Assembly: GCF_963169125.1 (NCBI RefSeq)
Contig: NC_084795.1
Span: 135,436,201-135,500,200 of the forward strand
Origin: Humulus lupulus
Taxonomy: Eukaryota > Streptophyta > Magnoliopsida > Rosales > Cannabaceae
Reading direction: 5' to 3'
Length of the DNA: 64,000 nucleotides
Below are positions 10,977-22,985 of the stretch, one piece after another. Under the pieces are notes generated by a model that was not told the origin of the DNA, searched no databases, and was given only the letters and a program-made list of their open reading frames with translations. The position numbers were made by a program, and so were the translations under genes. Within the stretch, counting starts at the first letter, position 1. Every line of letters begins with the position of its first letter.

Positions 10977-12250
10977 TTACCTGAATAACTTGGGATACCG
11001 CTCCCGCATATCTGACTCAAGTTCCCATGTCGCCTCCTCCACCTTGATGTTTCACCACAACACTTTTACCAAGGCTATGTTGTTGCTCCACAAGACTTTA
11101 TCCTTTTGGTCAAGAATTTGAACCGACTTCTCCTCATATGATAAATCCTGGTCCAGCTCCATGTTCTCATAACTCAGTATATGCATAGAATCTGATACGT
11201 ACTTTCGGAGCATAGATACGTGAAATACATCATGAACCCCTGATAGAGCTGGAGGCATCGCCAATTTGTAAGCTACCTCTCCAACCCGTTCCAGAATCTC
11301 AAAGGGGCCAACAAACCTATGGCTTAACTTTCTTTGAACACCAAACCATTTCACTCCTCTCAAGGGAGATTCCCTAAGAAACACATGATCACTGACTTGA
11401 AACTCTACGCTCCTGCGTTTCAAGTTCGAGTAACTCTTCTGGCGACTCTGGGAGGCGAGCATTTGAGCTCTAATCTTTTCAATCGCCTCATTGGTCCTCT
11501 GAACCATCTCAGGACCTAAGTTCCTTCTCTCACCCGTCTCATCCCAGTGGATAGGTGATCTACACTTCCTCCCATATAACTTCTCATACGGAGCCACTCC
11601 GATAGTCGCTTGATAGCTGTTGTTGTACGAAAACTCAATCAAAGGGAGATACTTACTCCAAGATCCCCAAAATCCAGCACACAAGCTCAAAGCATATCTT
11701 CCAGTATCTGAATTGTCCTTTCAGACTGTCCGTCTGTCTGAGGATGATAAGCGGTACTAATTTGCAATTACGTGCCCATAGCCTTCTACAGACTCTCCCA
11801 AAACTTGGAGGGGAAGGTAGGGTCCCTGTCGGAGACTATCGACTTCGGAGCTCCATGAAGTCGAACAATTACCTTCACATACAACTCAACATACTGCTCC
11901 ACAATATAAATCGTCCTAACAGGAAAAAAGTGGGCGGACTTGGTATACCTATCCACAATTACCCACACCGAATAATGTTGTCCCACGGTCTTTGGCAAAC
12001 CAACCACGAAGTCTATGGTGATATCCTCCCACTTCTACTTTGGGATCCCTAGAGGCTGCAATAACCCTGCTGACCTCTGGTGTTCAGCCTTTACCTACTG
12101 ACAAGTTAATCACTTAGCCTCATAGTCCACCACATCCCTTTTCATTCCCGACCACCAACACAAGGTTCTCAAATTTTGGTACATCTTCATCGTACCTGAA
12201 TGTAAAGAATAGGGAGTGGTATGAGATTCATCCAAGATCTCTCGCTAGAT
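10977..12250 (-). pseudogene. Element A integrase with C-terminal chromodomain (broken)
   Basis: Integrase inserts the cDNA, and in chromoviruses a C-terminal chromodomain steers it to heterochromatin. The catalytic core is visible at 11786-12007 (VIVDRYTKSAHFFP with the first Asp, SIVSDRDPTF with the second), then STAYHPQTDGQSERT (11691-11785) with the catalytic Glu. The 11052-11690 frame gives the GPY/F region (FVGPFEILERVGEVAYKLAMP) and the chromodomain start (EEKSVQILDQKDK.LVKVLW). A TGA at 11054-11052 interrupts the chromodomain; VEEATWELES and the genuine TAA at 10979-10977 follow. A second TGA near 11690 and frame changes make it inactive. Confidence 0.85.
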
Positions 12251-12301
12251 ATTAGAATCCATCGGAATACAGATCCAACCCTTGTACTTCAATAGTCCCA
12301 T

Positions 12302-13048
12302 CTACGAAATAGGGAAGTCCTTAGCCGCTCTGACTAAGACACTCTCTCTATGCCCTCTCAATTGAGGATCCTCTCCCTGTGCTTCCTTGATCCTCTCAAG
12401 GAGCGTAGATTGAAGAGTGATGTTGGCTAACCGACCAACCACCAACTCTATACCCACTCTAGTCATCTCCTCAGCTAACTTATTAGATATCTGCCTCGAA
12501 CTGAACAATTGTTCTGGGCCCTTCTGACTCAATGCATCAACCACTACGTTAGCCTTCCCAAGATGGTATAGGATATCACAATCATAATCCTTTACCAATT
12601 CCAACCACTGTCTTTGGCGCATATTCAGATCCTTTTAAGTAAAGAAGTACTTCAAACTTTTATGGTCGGTGTATATTTCACATTTCTCACCATACAGATA
12701 ATGTCTCCAAACCTTAAGTGCAAATACCACCGCTGCCAACTCCAGATCATGTGTGGGATATCTCTGCTCATACTCCTTTAGCTGTCTCGATGCGTAGGCT
12801 ATCACTATTTTGTCTTGCATTAGCACACACCCTAAACCATGTCTGGAAGCATCAAAATAAACCACAAACTTCTCATTGTCTGTCAGCAGACTCAACACTA
12901 TAGCGGTGATTAGTCGCCGCTTCAATTCCTTGAAACTGTTCTCACACCTGTCTGTCCACACATACTTAGTCTTCTTTCTCATCAATTCAGGCAACGATGT
13001 GGTTATCCTGGAGAACCCCTCAACGAATCTCCGATAATGCCCAGCCAA
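12302..13048 (-). pseudogene. Element A RNase H domain (broken)
   Basis: The single RNase H of a chromovirus degrades the RNA strand of the RNA-DNA hybrid. The 12635-13048 frame starts at [12 protein letters not shown], contains [13 protein letters not shown] with the first catalytic Asp and [19 protein letters not shown] with the Glu, and ends at [14 protein letters not shown] with the third acidic residue. A stop at 12635 separates this from the continuing frame 12302-12622 (WLELVKDYDCDI.YHLGKANVVVDALS). Unlike the Tat elements nearby there is no second RNase H. Confidence 0.85.
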
Positions 13049-13155
13049 CTACAGAAAACTCCTAACTTCCGGGACACTGCTCGGTCTAGGCCAATCTCTC
13101 ACTACCTCAATCTTACTTTGGCCAACCAGAATCCCCTTCTTACTGACAATATGGC

Positions 13156-13896
13156 CTAGAAATGTGACTTGCGGTAATCAAAACTCGCACTTGCTAAACT
13201 TATCATTAACCTATGCTCTCTCAACTGCTGCAATACCAGGCGAAAATGTTGCTCATGCTCTATCTCCGACTGAGAATACACCAATATGTCATCAATAAAC
13301 ACAATCACAAATCTGTCCAAATAGTCCTTGAAAACCCTATTCATCATGTCCATAAAAGCTGTTGGGGCTTTGGTTAATCCAAAGGACATAACCAGGAATT
13401 CATAGTGTTCATATCTCATGCAAAAAAAGGTCTTTGGTATGTCCTCCTCTTTAATCCTTAACTGATGGTAACCTGACCGGAGGTCGATCTTAGAACACAC
13501 TGTCTTCCCCTGTAGCTGATCAAACAAGTCGTCGATCCTAGGTAATGGGTACTTGTTCTTAATGGTCAAATTGTTTAACTCCCTGTAGTCAAGACACATC
13601 CTAAGAGATCCATCCATCTTGTTGACAAACAACACTGGAGCACCCCATGGAGAGAAACTCGGTCTGATGAACCCCAAATCCAGTAACTCCTACAACTGAA
13701 TCTTCAATTCCTTCAACTCTGCCGGAGCCATTCTATAAGGTGCCCTAGATACTGGCTCCGCCCCTGATGCCAACTCTATAACAAACTCGATCTCCTGCTA
13801 TGGCGGTAACCCTAGCAAGTCTGCTAGAAATAGATCTGGAAACTCACATGCTAATTTGGTCTCATTCAGTCCAACCGACACAACCCTAGAGGTATG
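13156..13896 (-). pseudogene. Element A reverse transcriptase, downstream part
   Basis: The 173-codon frame 13156-13677 holds the whole palm: [56 protein letters not shown] and the catalytic FIDDILVYS near 13290. Upstream toward 13896 the linker ([12 protein letters not shown], then a stop) is still readable and joins, across element B, to the protease part at 25555-25972. The C-terminal end shifts frame after YRKSHF. Confidence 0.88.
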
Positions 13897-14502
13897 TGTT
13901 GACCCTGATTTTGGTCAACTGACACGGAGTCAAAAATGCTTGATGTGGACAGATATGTTAGAATGAATATAATGACAAAAACAATAAAGCACACAAGAAT
14001 TTATATTGGTTCGGCCCCAGAAACTGGTAATAACCTACGTCCACTTGAGCTATTTTTGATATAGGATTCAAAGGAGTGATCAAAGAACTAGGGTTCTATG
14101 AGTTTCACCAACCTCTGAAGAATGAACAATATATCGCAATGTACTAGCTCTAATTCTCTCGTAAATCTATACTCTCAAGTAAGAAAAAAGCCAAAAGTCC
14201 CCTCCTTGAACTATCTTTCTCTATTTATAGGCTCAAGGAGGATTACATCAATTTGTTACAGATATTCTCTCCTAAGTAATCGGATCATCAGGAATTATTG
14301 GAGACAATCTCGGGATTGACTTAGATCTTTACAGAATTATCTTGAAATATGAGGAACGTACGACCAGGCTGGTCGTAAGAAAAACTCAACCGTTATGCTT
14401 GCAATATCTTACTGGTCGATACTCTAATAGAACTCTGCCAGGTGTCAGCCACGTGTCCAGAAATCACCTACCACGTCATCCGTGCCTATTTTTTGGATAA
14501 CA
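13897..14502 (-). repeat. 3' (left) LTR of element B
   Basis: 606 bp, TGTTATCC...GGTCAACA on the - strand. A TATA box CTATAAATAG lies at 14230-14221 (-). It matches 24949-25554 without length change. Confidence 0.95.
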
Positions 14503-14518
14503 TTTGCCCCCCAAGTTT
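14503..14518 (-). other. Polypurine tract of element B
   Basis: AAACTTGGGGGGCAAA on the - strand immediately before the 3' LTR. The same run is found at the matching place in element F. Confidence 0.85.
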
Positions 14519-14732
14519 ATTTATTACGAGCAATAAATAAACTTTTAAGGAAACGACCCTTCGATTACCCCACCAAACCTGTCAGAGTAATTCGTGCAAC
14601 CTTGGGAAAAGTAACCTACCCTTGTCTAATCACGGCTTTTCGGTTCCCAAGTAACCTTTCGACGGCTATCACCCTTCCCCATGCTACGAAAAAAAGGAAC
14701 TGATGATTACTTCCTCTTTCATGCCACAGAAA

Positions 14733-14751
14733 ATATATATATATATATATA
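14733..14751 (+). promoter_or_regulatory. Probable TATA region of the antisense gene in B
   Basis: A run of TATATA lies about 230 bp inside the 3' LTR border and is followed by a CT-rich, ATG-free leader of about 170 bp and a consensus splice donor. Element F has TATAAATAA at the equivalent distance, which supports its being a promoter rather than a chance AT repeat. Confidence 0.6.
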
Positions 14752-14921
14752 GGCTTCCAAGAGTTTATTTTTCCTTTTTACGCAAGTCATTCTTCCTTCA
14801 AGAAACCCTAAAATCAGAACTTCCATTCTCTTCTGGAGATCACCTTCCAGTGTTTTCAAGATCCAGTTCGTCAGTTCGTCGACGCTCGAAACTCTCTTAA
14901 ACCTCCACGATCTTTTCTCTG

Positions 14922-15369
14922 GTAAGTCTCAGAACTCCTATGCTCTTTATTTTTGTCGTGCATGTCTCTGTGGATGACTGTTAAGCTTTTACGTTTCTGG
15001 GTTGAGATGCATGACAGTAGGGGTTTTAATGTGTGACGCAGTATAGGATGATATTTCTTTGCCATTAAGGACTTACGAGTTAGTTTGATAGTTGAGATTA
15101 CGATTTTAGGACGTAAAACCGAAGTAAAAATTCGATTTTTATGCCAGTTGAAAAACCAAGTTTTTCCCGCCCTAAAAGGAGTTGAAAAAGCTTTTTCAAA
15201 AAACTTTTTACTTTCACCTTTTGATTTGTTTTTCAAACTGTTCGTGTGAAAAAGTTAGTTTTTTGTTAGAATGCTGCTGTATAAAAGCTTAATTTTTATA
15301 CTCGACCAGCGTTATTCTAAATTTTAAAAAAAATTCTTCATCCTCACCTCCCCATTCTTCTGTTCGCAG
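14922..15369 (+). other. 5'-leader intron of the antisense gene in B
   Basis: 448 bp from G|GTAAGTCTC to TTCGCAG|A. The start codon of the antisense protein lies 6 bases after the acceptor. Introns of 443 bp (F) and 451 bp (E) occupy the same place, with equally good borders. Confidence 0.75.
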
Positions 15370-15375
15370 ATTTTA

Positions 15376-17979
15376 ATGCCAGATTTGTGGGGAGGTGAGC
15401 GGCCAATTGACGACGATCTTCTTGCACAATTGCTTGAAGGCGAAGAACAGCCGGCCCAGCGTGTTAGCGAGATTCTGTTTTCAAGAACTTCTTCTAGACC
15501 TCAACCATCACCACCTCAAATGGCCCGTTCTAAATCTCCAGGCAAGAAAAAACCAAACCCTGAAATCAATCCAAATTTACCTGCCCAGCCTGATTCGCAG
15601 GCTAGGGTTCCCTCGACCAGTGGTGGAGAAAATGCTGCCCTGGACCCTCGCATCCAAGTTAGGACTCGCCCTCGGCATCAAAACCTTCCTGATGTCGAGT
15701 GGTATCTTTCTCCTACCATCCAGGTGACTCCCCGGATGCTTGCCAATTATCATAGGAAGTATCCTCTTACCGGGGTTACTCTCAAAATCCCTACTGCTGA
15801 CCAAAGAGCTAACCTGCCTTGGGGCGTCTATAGCGCTTGGTCTAGGTATCACATAGAGGCGGGGGCTATCCTCCCTCTACATCCATTCTACCAGGGGGTG
15901 GCCAACTACTTCGGTGTTGCCCCCTTTCAAATTACCCCAAATGAATATAGAATGCTGGCCGCACTCTATATCCTTTATAAACTCAAAAAATGGCCAGAAC
16001 CCACCCCTCATGAGGTCAACTTTCTTTTTGACCTTAAGTCCAACCCTCAACAATACAGGACGGGCTTTTTTCATCTTTGTCACCAGGAAACAAACCGAAC
16101 GTTCCTGAGTGACACTACTCACATTTCCAACGTGGGGAAGTATAATCAAGAGTATTTCCTCACGCCAGACATGACTACGAACAACCTGGCCTTTGCTCGA
16201 GGAGGTAAATGTCACTTTCACTGGTCGCTACTTTTCCTTAGCAAACTCTTCTGCACTTCTCTAAAGTATATTGTGCCTTTCAAGACCATGGTTACACCCG
16301 AACCCAACACCAGACATGGTGTTGAGGTCCAACGCACTGGCCAGGATGGCAGACGCTGAAAAAAGCGTTAAGTCCCTGGTCACTAATGAAAATCTGAGGC
16401 TATTTGGCCTCCTAGCTCCTTGCCATGAAACAAGAGGACCCGTGGTGGCAGACACCACTGTCGAGGGGGATCCCGAGCAGCAACCCCCAGCGTCTCCTCC
16501 CCGAAGGAGGCCAATGGGGGTTATGATCAGGGAACCCACTGGCGATCCTTCAGCAGAGAGGCCTTCTGCACACCAAGGGAAGGGGAAACAAAATGCAACC
16601 TAGCCCGTCATAGACTTGGACGAGTCTTTAGACGAAAACGGTACTGTTATTCTGCTTTTAAATAGCTTGCCAATTCCCTGTCACTTGTTTGACGGGGACG
16701 GCAATTTTACGTATACTCCAAATCTAGGGCCAGACTTCTTCATGCCAGATAGTGAGTGTATGACTAATAGAGTCAGTAGTGTAGCGACAAGTAGTTGTAT
16801 CTCGGGTACTAAACTTTGTGACTTCTTTTCTGATTTGCCATGATTTTTTATCTACCTTTGTCTTACTGTCTGCATGTTTTTTCTTTATTTGCAGAGATGG
16901 ATTCCCCCAACATTTTTTATCTATACCAGACCCAGGAGGAAGAGGAGATCCCCCTGGTCCGACGGAGGAAATCAGTTAGGAGGCACGACAGCGAATCAAG
17001 CCAAGCACCCTCGGCCAAGAAGGGTCGAACAGCTGATCCTTCCAAGGACGGGCCTACTGGCCAACCTTCTACCCAACCTCCTGCTCCTGCTGAAAAGGAG
17101 ACTACCCCTGCTGCCAACCCTTCGCTTGAGGCCCAAAAAGAACAAGCCTCGCAAGCAGAACTTCCTGGGGCTAAACTCTCGAGCCGTTCCCTGTGATCAG
17201 CTAAAGATCGCCTTGCTCATATTCTAAAGCATGACCGTTGCGGGGAGGCAATGGCTGAAGCTGAGAGAATGGGGGTCGATCAGATCCTTAACAGGGCTCT
17301 TAATGAAGTGGCCAGTGTAAGTGTTCTTTCTCTTGGACTTTATCTTTTCTTCTTGTAATATTGCCTAACTTTTATTCCTTGATTGCAGGCCATGCTGACC
17401 ATGACTGCTGCTCGCACCCGCGCCACTATTAGCATCGAGCAGTCCCGGGCGAAGGTTGCTGAGGAGCTTAAGGCCGCGGAGGCTAGGCATGTCGGGGAGT
17501 TGGAGGTGGTCACCCAACAGAGGGATGCAGCGGTAGCTGAACTGGCAGAGAAGTTAGCCTCTCAGGAGACTTTGAGGAAGCAAAGGGATGACTACCTGGA
17601 GTCCAGCTGAATCCACTGGCGTGAAGTCAAGAAACTTAGGGAGGAGAATCTTGCTAAGGACGCGACCAATGCCATCCTCAAAAGCCAGGTGGAGCAGCTT
17701 AAGCTCATAAACGCCAAGGATCTGGAGAGGTATAAGAATGCGACACTTCGGGGTTTCTACGATTTTTGGAAACACATCCAAGGTGCCGACATTAGCTACC
17801 TCCTAGATGACGCCAGGAATGCTGAGTTAGCCCGCTGTGCTGGTCGGTTGGCTGCCGAAGAGGAAAGGGCTAGAGTTCCTGCTTCCCCAAGCATTCAGCC
17901 AGCTGCCGGAGCGGAGGGAGGAGAAGCCACCGGGGACGTAGTCGACCAGAGTGCTAACCAAGATCCTCCTGCTCCTTGA
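15376..17979 (+). pseudogene. Antisense accessory gene of element B (spliced, mildly damaged)
   Basis: Lies opposite to gag-pol. Exon 1 (15376-16204) begins MPDLWGGERPIDDDLLAQLL and contains the block LPLHPFYQGVANYFGVAPFQ, resembling the 'putative gypsy-type transposon' family (Pfam PF04195). Introns are inferred at 16205-16284, 16806-16894 and 17317-17388, all GT-AG, with phases 1, 1 and 0 as in E or F. Exon 3 encodes a basic stretch (RRRKSVRRH .. KKGR) like a nuclear localisation signal, exon 4 a coiled coil and a conserved tail (FYDFWKHIQGADISYLL). Damage seen: one base missing just after the first acceptor relative to F, stops TAG at 16603, TGA at 17194 and TGA at 17608. Function unknown; probably a nuclear accessory protein. 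Confidence 0.75.
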
Positions 17980-18667
17980 AATTTATATTCATTTTCTTTT
18001 CTTTGATTACACAACCCACGGGTCGTGATGTAAAGACTAAATTTTTATTTTTAATTTTGCTGCATGGGCAGCAAACTTTCCTTTTAATTTAAACAATTAC
18101 ATCCAAGCAGTACTGCTTGCGGTGTAAGAGAATGATTTTTTGATATTATAATATTTCTGCTCATTATAACATCTGTTCGCATGACCGAACTTAGCATAGT
18201 ACTTTGGCTTGATTTAACAAAATATAAAATTTGAATAATAACCTAAGTACCGTAGCATGCTTTCACTCATTTTGTTCATGTGTTTACATACCTCTTGGTA
18301 TGCTTTGCTATCGATGTACCTTATGCCCCCCATGTGACTGAGGAGCTTTAGGTCCTTGGTCACTTGCCTTGACCACGACCTGTACGGACATTACTGCTCA
18401 GTAGGAAATGCAATACTTATAATACAGCAAAACAACACACGTAATGAACAAATACTTGTAAAATTTTTTTACAAAGGTTGGCAAGAATGACTGGCTGCGC
18501 ACAGTCCCTTATAATTCTTGTATTAAAAATGGACTAAACATGTCTTTACGAGTGATCTTGAAAAGATCTTACACTTATAAGCGATTAGCCATATAACATG
18601 GCTAACCCTTTTTCAATACTTGTAAAAAGTAAAAATTAATACAAGCCAGTCCTTTAAAAAGGACTGT
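17980..18667. other. Gap between convergent antisense gene and pol in element B
   Basis: Mostly AT-rich, with an acccacgggtcgtgatg motif near 18015 that forms a hairpin in element F, and mononucleotide runs. It is presumably the shared 3' end region of two convergent transcripts. No ORF worth naming. Confidence 0.6.
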
Positions 18668-19620
18668 TTATTGATAATACTTGCGCAGGTGTTCTCCGTT
18701 CCAATAGCGTGGAACGAGATCTCCATTTAAGCGTGCAAGCTTGTAGGTGCCTGGATGAAGGACTTCTTCAATCTGGTAAGGTCCTTCCCAGTTTGGTCCG
18801 AGTACTCCAGCAGTTGGGTCGCAGGTGTTTAAGAAAATTCATCGAAGCACTAGATCTCCGACGTTGAACTTTCTTTCTTTCACCTTTCAGTTAAAATACT
18901 GGGCGACTTTTTGTTGGTACGCAGCTACTCGGAGTTGGGCTCTTTCCCGTTTCTCTTCAAGTGAGTCTAAGGACTCCATCATCAGTTGGCTATTCTGGTC
19001 CTGGTCGTACGTAATTCGTCGATGTGAGGGCGGATCTAACTCGATGGGCAACATAGCTTCATACCCGTATGCTAAGGAAAATGGGGTATGACCTGTCGCT
19101 GTTCGGTGAAAAGTTCTATACGACCAGAGTACTTCAGGCAGCTGTTCTGGCCATGCTCCTTTAGCGTATTCAAGTCTTTTCTTCAGGGTGTCTTTAAGTG
19201 TTTTGTTCACTGCTTCGACTTGCCCATTTGCCTGCGGATGTGTGATTGAAGAAAAGCTTTTGACGATTCCATGTCTTTCGCAAAAGTCTGTGAATAAGTC
19301 GCTGTCAAACTGGGTGCCGTTGTCTGAGACAATTTTTTGAGGCAAACCATACCAGCAAACAATGTTCTTGATGACAAAGTCAAAAACTTTCTTGGTCATT
19401 ATGGTAGCGAGCGACTCAGCTTCGGCCCATTTGGTGAAGTAGTCGACTGCTACGACTGCGTATATTACTCCACCCTTCCCTGTTGGCAAGGATCCAATCA
19501 AGTCTATACCCCATACTACGACGGGCCAAGGACTCTACATCTGCTTTAACTTGTTGGGAGCTGCGCGTGGGATCTTGGAAAATCTTTGACACTTATCGCA
19601 TTTCCGCACAAACTCGATTG
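18668..19620 (-). pseudogene. Element B integrase
   Basis: Frame 18887-19501 carries the catalytic core: the WGID Asp just upstream of 19501, VSDNGTQFDS with the second Asp, and ANGQVEAVNKTLK with the Glu; then YRTFHRTATGHTPFSLAYG. The C-terminal part (FKVGD-like region to KYYQ) continues to a TAA at 18670-18668, where a stop and a frame break at about 18886 intervene. Upstream a TAG near 19545 stands where F has a glutamine codon, a C-to-T change. The catalytic triad itself is intact, the reading frame is not. Confidence 0.85.
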
Positions 19621-19782
19621 AGTCTTCGTTCATGGTCGGCCAGAAGTAACCCTGCCTCAGAATCTTTTTTGACAAGCTCTGCCCCCAGCGTGGTCCCCAC
19701 AGAAGCCTTTATGCACTTCCCTCATTAGTTCTTTAGCCTTTTCTGGTGTAATACATCTAAGCAGTGGCATGGAGTAGTCTCT

Positions 19783-20898
19783 TCAGTAAAGAACACCGTC
19801 GATCAGTATATACCTAGCAGCCTGTCTTTGAAGAGTTCTGGCTTTGTTTCTATCTGCTAGTAGTACACCATTCGTGAGATACTCCAAGTATGGTGCCATC
19901 CATGTATCCTCCATCCGAATTTCCATATTGGTTTCGTCAGCTCGTATGCTCGGCTCGCATAATCTTTCTACTGGCACTATATTCAAAGTGTCAGCGTCTT
20001 TCGCACTTACGAGTTTGGCTAAACCATCTGCGTTTGAATTCTGATCTTGGGGAATTTGCTGGAGGGTATACTTCTCGAATTGCGCCAACAAATCTCTAGT
20101 TTTGTTTAAGTAGGCCACCATTTTGAGGCCCTATGCTTGATACTCCCCTAAGATCTGATTCACTACCAGCTGTGAATCACTGTAGATATCAAGCACATTT
20201 ATACTCATGTCTTTGGCTAACATTAGTCCTGCGAGGAGTGCTTCATATTCGACCTCATTGTTTGATGCGGTGAAATCGAACCAAATAGCTCAGTGAAATC
20301 GATGCCCTTCTGGCATTATCAATATCACTCTTGCTCCTGCGTGAGATTCGTTGGACGACCCGTCTATGAATAACTTCCACGAAGGAGCTTTGACTTGGGG
20401 CTCAGGCGCACTAGGTTTTTCGCACTGCTCATCGTCTGGGAGCTCAGTGAATTTAGCGGTAAGGTCAGCCAAGACTTGTCCTTTTATTGCTGCTCGCGGC
20501 GAATATGTGATATCGAATTGTCCGAGTTCGACTGCCCACTTTAACAAGCGTCCAGCCGCCTCTAGTTTTTGCAGAACTTGCCGAAGGGGCTGGTCAGTTA
20601 AGACTATGATGGGATGGGCTTGGAAGTAAGGACGTAACTTCCTTGAGACCAAGATTAAGCAATAGGCTAATCTTTCGATTGGAGGATACCTCAATTCAGC
20701 CCCGATTAACCTCTTGCTTACATAGTAAACCGCCTTTTGTACGCCTTCTTCCTCTTGTACTAGCACCGCACTGGCAGCAAATTCAGTGATCACCAAGTAA
20801 ATGAAAAAAGTTTCTCCGTCTATGGGTTTTGATAAAATAGGAGGTTGTGCCATGTGGGCTTTAAGGCCTGGAAAGCCTGTTCGCAGTCTCCTGTCCAT
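19783..20898 (-). pseudogene. Element B tandem RNase H domains
   Basis: The first domain, following RT, reads FIYLVITEFAASAVLV, where the catalytic Asp of ordinary gypsy RNase H is replaced, so it is a structural remnant. The second, archaeal-type domain begins at WKLFIDGSSNESHAGA with its Asp in place and continues beyond a break near 20290 ([18 protein letters not shown]) to [12 protein letters not shown] and the RDQNSNADGLAKL Asp in frame 19783-20121. Two RNase H domains in a row are the hallmark of the Tat lineage. Two stops interrupt the frame. Confidence 0.85.
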
Positions 20899-21809
20899 TC
20901 AAACTTCTTGTTGCCTCTAAGTAGATTAAAGAAAGGGACGCATTTATCCGTCAACTTGGAAATGAATCTACTTAGTGCGACAATTCTCCCAGTTAAACTT
21001 TGCACATCTTTGATTTTCATTGGCGATTTCATGTCGATCAGGGCTTTTATCTTGTCGGGGTTGGCCTCGATTCCTCTTGAATTAACAATGAACCCCAAAA
21101 ATTTCCTTGATCCTACTCCGAAGGAACATTTGAGAGGATTTAACTTCATCTGATATTTGTTCAGAACGTTGAAACACTCTTATAAATCCTTTACATGTCC
21201 TTCTGCCTTTTTCGACTTTACCAGCATGTCGTCCACGTACATCTCCATGTTTACTCTGATCAACTCCTTAAACATGTGGTTGACCAATCGCTGGTAAGTC
21301 ACACCAGCGTTTTTTAGTCCGAAGGGCATTACTTTATAACAATATAACCCTGTATCAGTCTGAAATCTAGTGTGATCCTTGTCAGGGGGATGCATACTGA
21401 TCTGATTGTATCCTGAGTATGCATCCATGAAGGAGAGGATCTCGTGTCCTGCAGTTGCATCGACCAGCTGGTCGATCCTTGTGAGTGGAAAGCAATCCTT
21501 TGGGCAGGCTTTATTGAGGTTTGTGAAATCCACACAGGTTCACCATTTGCCGTTAGGCTTGGGAACCATAATTGGATTAGAGACCCATGATGGATAAAAT
21601 GCCACCCTGATGAACCTATTCTCCTTCAGTCTTTCGACTTCCTCCTTTAAGGCTTTTGATCTATCCTTATCGAGCAGCCTTCTTTTCTGTTGCACGGGTG
21701 GAAAGCTCTTGACGATGTTCAGGACATGGCTGATAACTGCAGGATCTATCCCAGCCATGTCTTTGCGTGACCAGGCAAAGACTTCCTGGTTCTTTCGAAA
21801 AAATTCCAC
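20820..21809 (-). pseudogene. Element B reverse transcriptase
   Basis: Three consecutive frames give a full-length RT: 21540-21809 (NPIMVPKPNGKW), 21180-21533 (NLNKACPKDCFPLTRIDQ, FMDAYSGYNQI, FGLKNAGVTYQRL, intact catalytic YVDDMLVKSK) and 20820-21149 (MKLNPLKCSFGVGSRKFLGFIV). Single stops at about 21538 and 21180 separate them; the rest is colinear with the intact RT of E, so damage is light. Confidence 0.88.
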
Positions 21810-22022
21810 CAGTGCATGCTTCGTTGTTGCTTCTAAGTTTTTCTCGACCTTTACAATTCTGGTTGGGTCTTCTTCGTCAAGTTAGACCTCTTCCAGGTCC
21901 TCGACGGGTCCAACATCTTCCTCAAAATCCCCAAAGCAAGGATCTAAATCCCTATCCTCACTTTGGGCAACACCTTATTTGGTGACTCCATCACCGGATT
22001 GGGCTTGTGTATTAATTGCCAT

Positions 22023-22985
22023 CTACAACCTATCTGGGGGAGTGCTTTTTGATGTTCCCTTCTTCTCCTTTGTAACTGAGGCATTGTAGCACTCCCTTGC
22101 TTCTCTCTGATTACCAAACACGCATCCTACCCCTGCGTCTGTCGGGAATTTCATGGCCAAGTGCCATACTGAGGTGACGACCCGAAGATCAACCAGTATG
22201 GGCCTTCCAATGACAGCATTGTACACCGAAGGACAATCAACTACTATAAAAGTAGTGAGTAATGTCCTGGTTGCAGGCGCTATACCTGCTGTGACTGGAA
22301 GTCTGATTGACCCTGCTGGGGCGAGTCGCTCGCCATAAAAGCCATAAATTGTTTGGTTGCAGGGCTCCAAGTCCTTGACAGACAACTTCATGTGTTCCAA
22401 CGAAGATTTGTACAGGATGTTTAATGAACTTCCTGTATCAATCAGTACTCTTTTCACCATCATGTTGGCGATTTGAACGTCCACGACCAGCAGATCGGAA
22501 TGTGGGAATCGGACATCCTGGGCGTCGCTATCAGAGAAGGTAATCTCACCGTCCTCTGATCGAGCCTTCTTTGATGCCCTGTCCTCCACAGTCATCATCT
22601 CGATGTCCTGGTCGTGGTGTAGGGTCTGAGCATATCGTTCCCTCGCCTTTCCACTGCTTCCCGCGAGGTGCAGGCCTCCGCAGATGGTGAGTAAAGTGCC
22701 AGTTACGGGGTTAGGCTGCAAAGGTGGCGAGCGCTGGCATGCGGGTGCATGCTCGTTGCCACCTGGAGCCTCTCGTTGGGAATTTCCTAAGGCCCGTACA
22801 TATCTTCTCAAGTGTCCTTGCCTAATAAGGAACTCGATTTCATCCTTCAGTTGGTTGCATTCATTTGTATCATGTCCGTAGTCGTTATGATAACGACAGA
22901 ACTTGGTAGTGTCTCTCTTTGAAATATCTTTTCGAATGGGAGCAGGTTCTTTATAAGGCACAATAGAACTCGTGGCCTGATACAC
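22023..22985 (-). pseudogene. Element B zinc knuckle and aspartic protease
   Basis: A 320-codon open frame. Residues about 31-45 form the knuckle C-x2-H-x4-H-x4-C (FCRYHNDYGHDTNEC), a CHHC version of the CCHC RNA-binding finger, followed by QLKDEIEFLIRQGHL. The protease follows at about residue 180: RVLIDTGSSLNILY with a regular D-T-G, then VVDCPSVYNAVIGRP. It is the best preserved part of B's gag-pol; the break from gag is at 22986. Confidence 0.85.
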
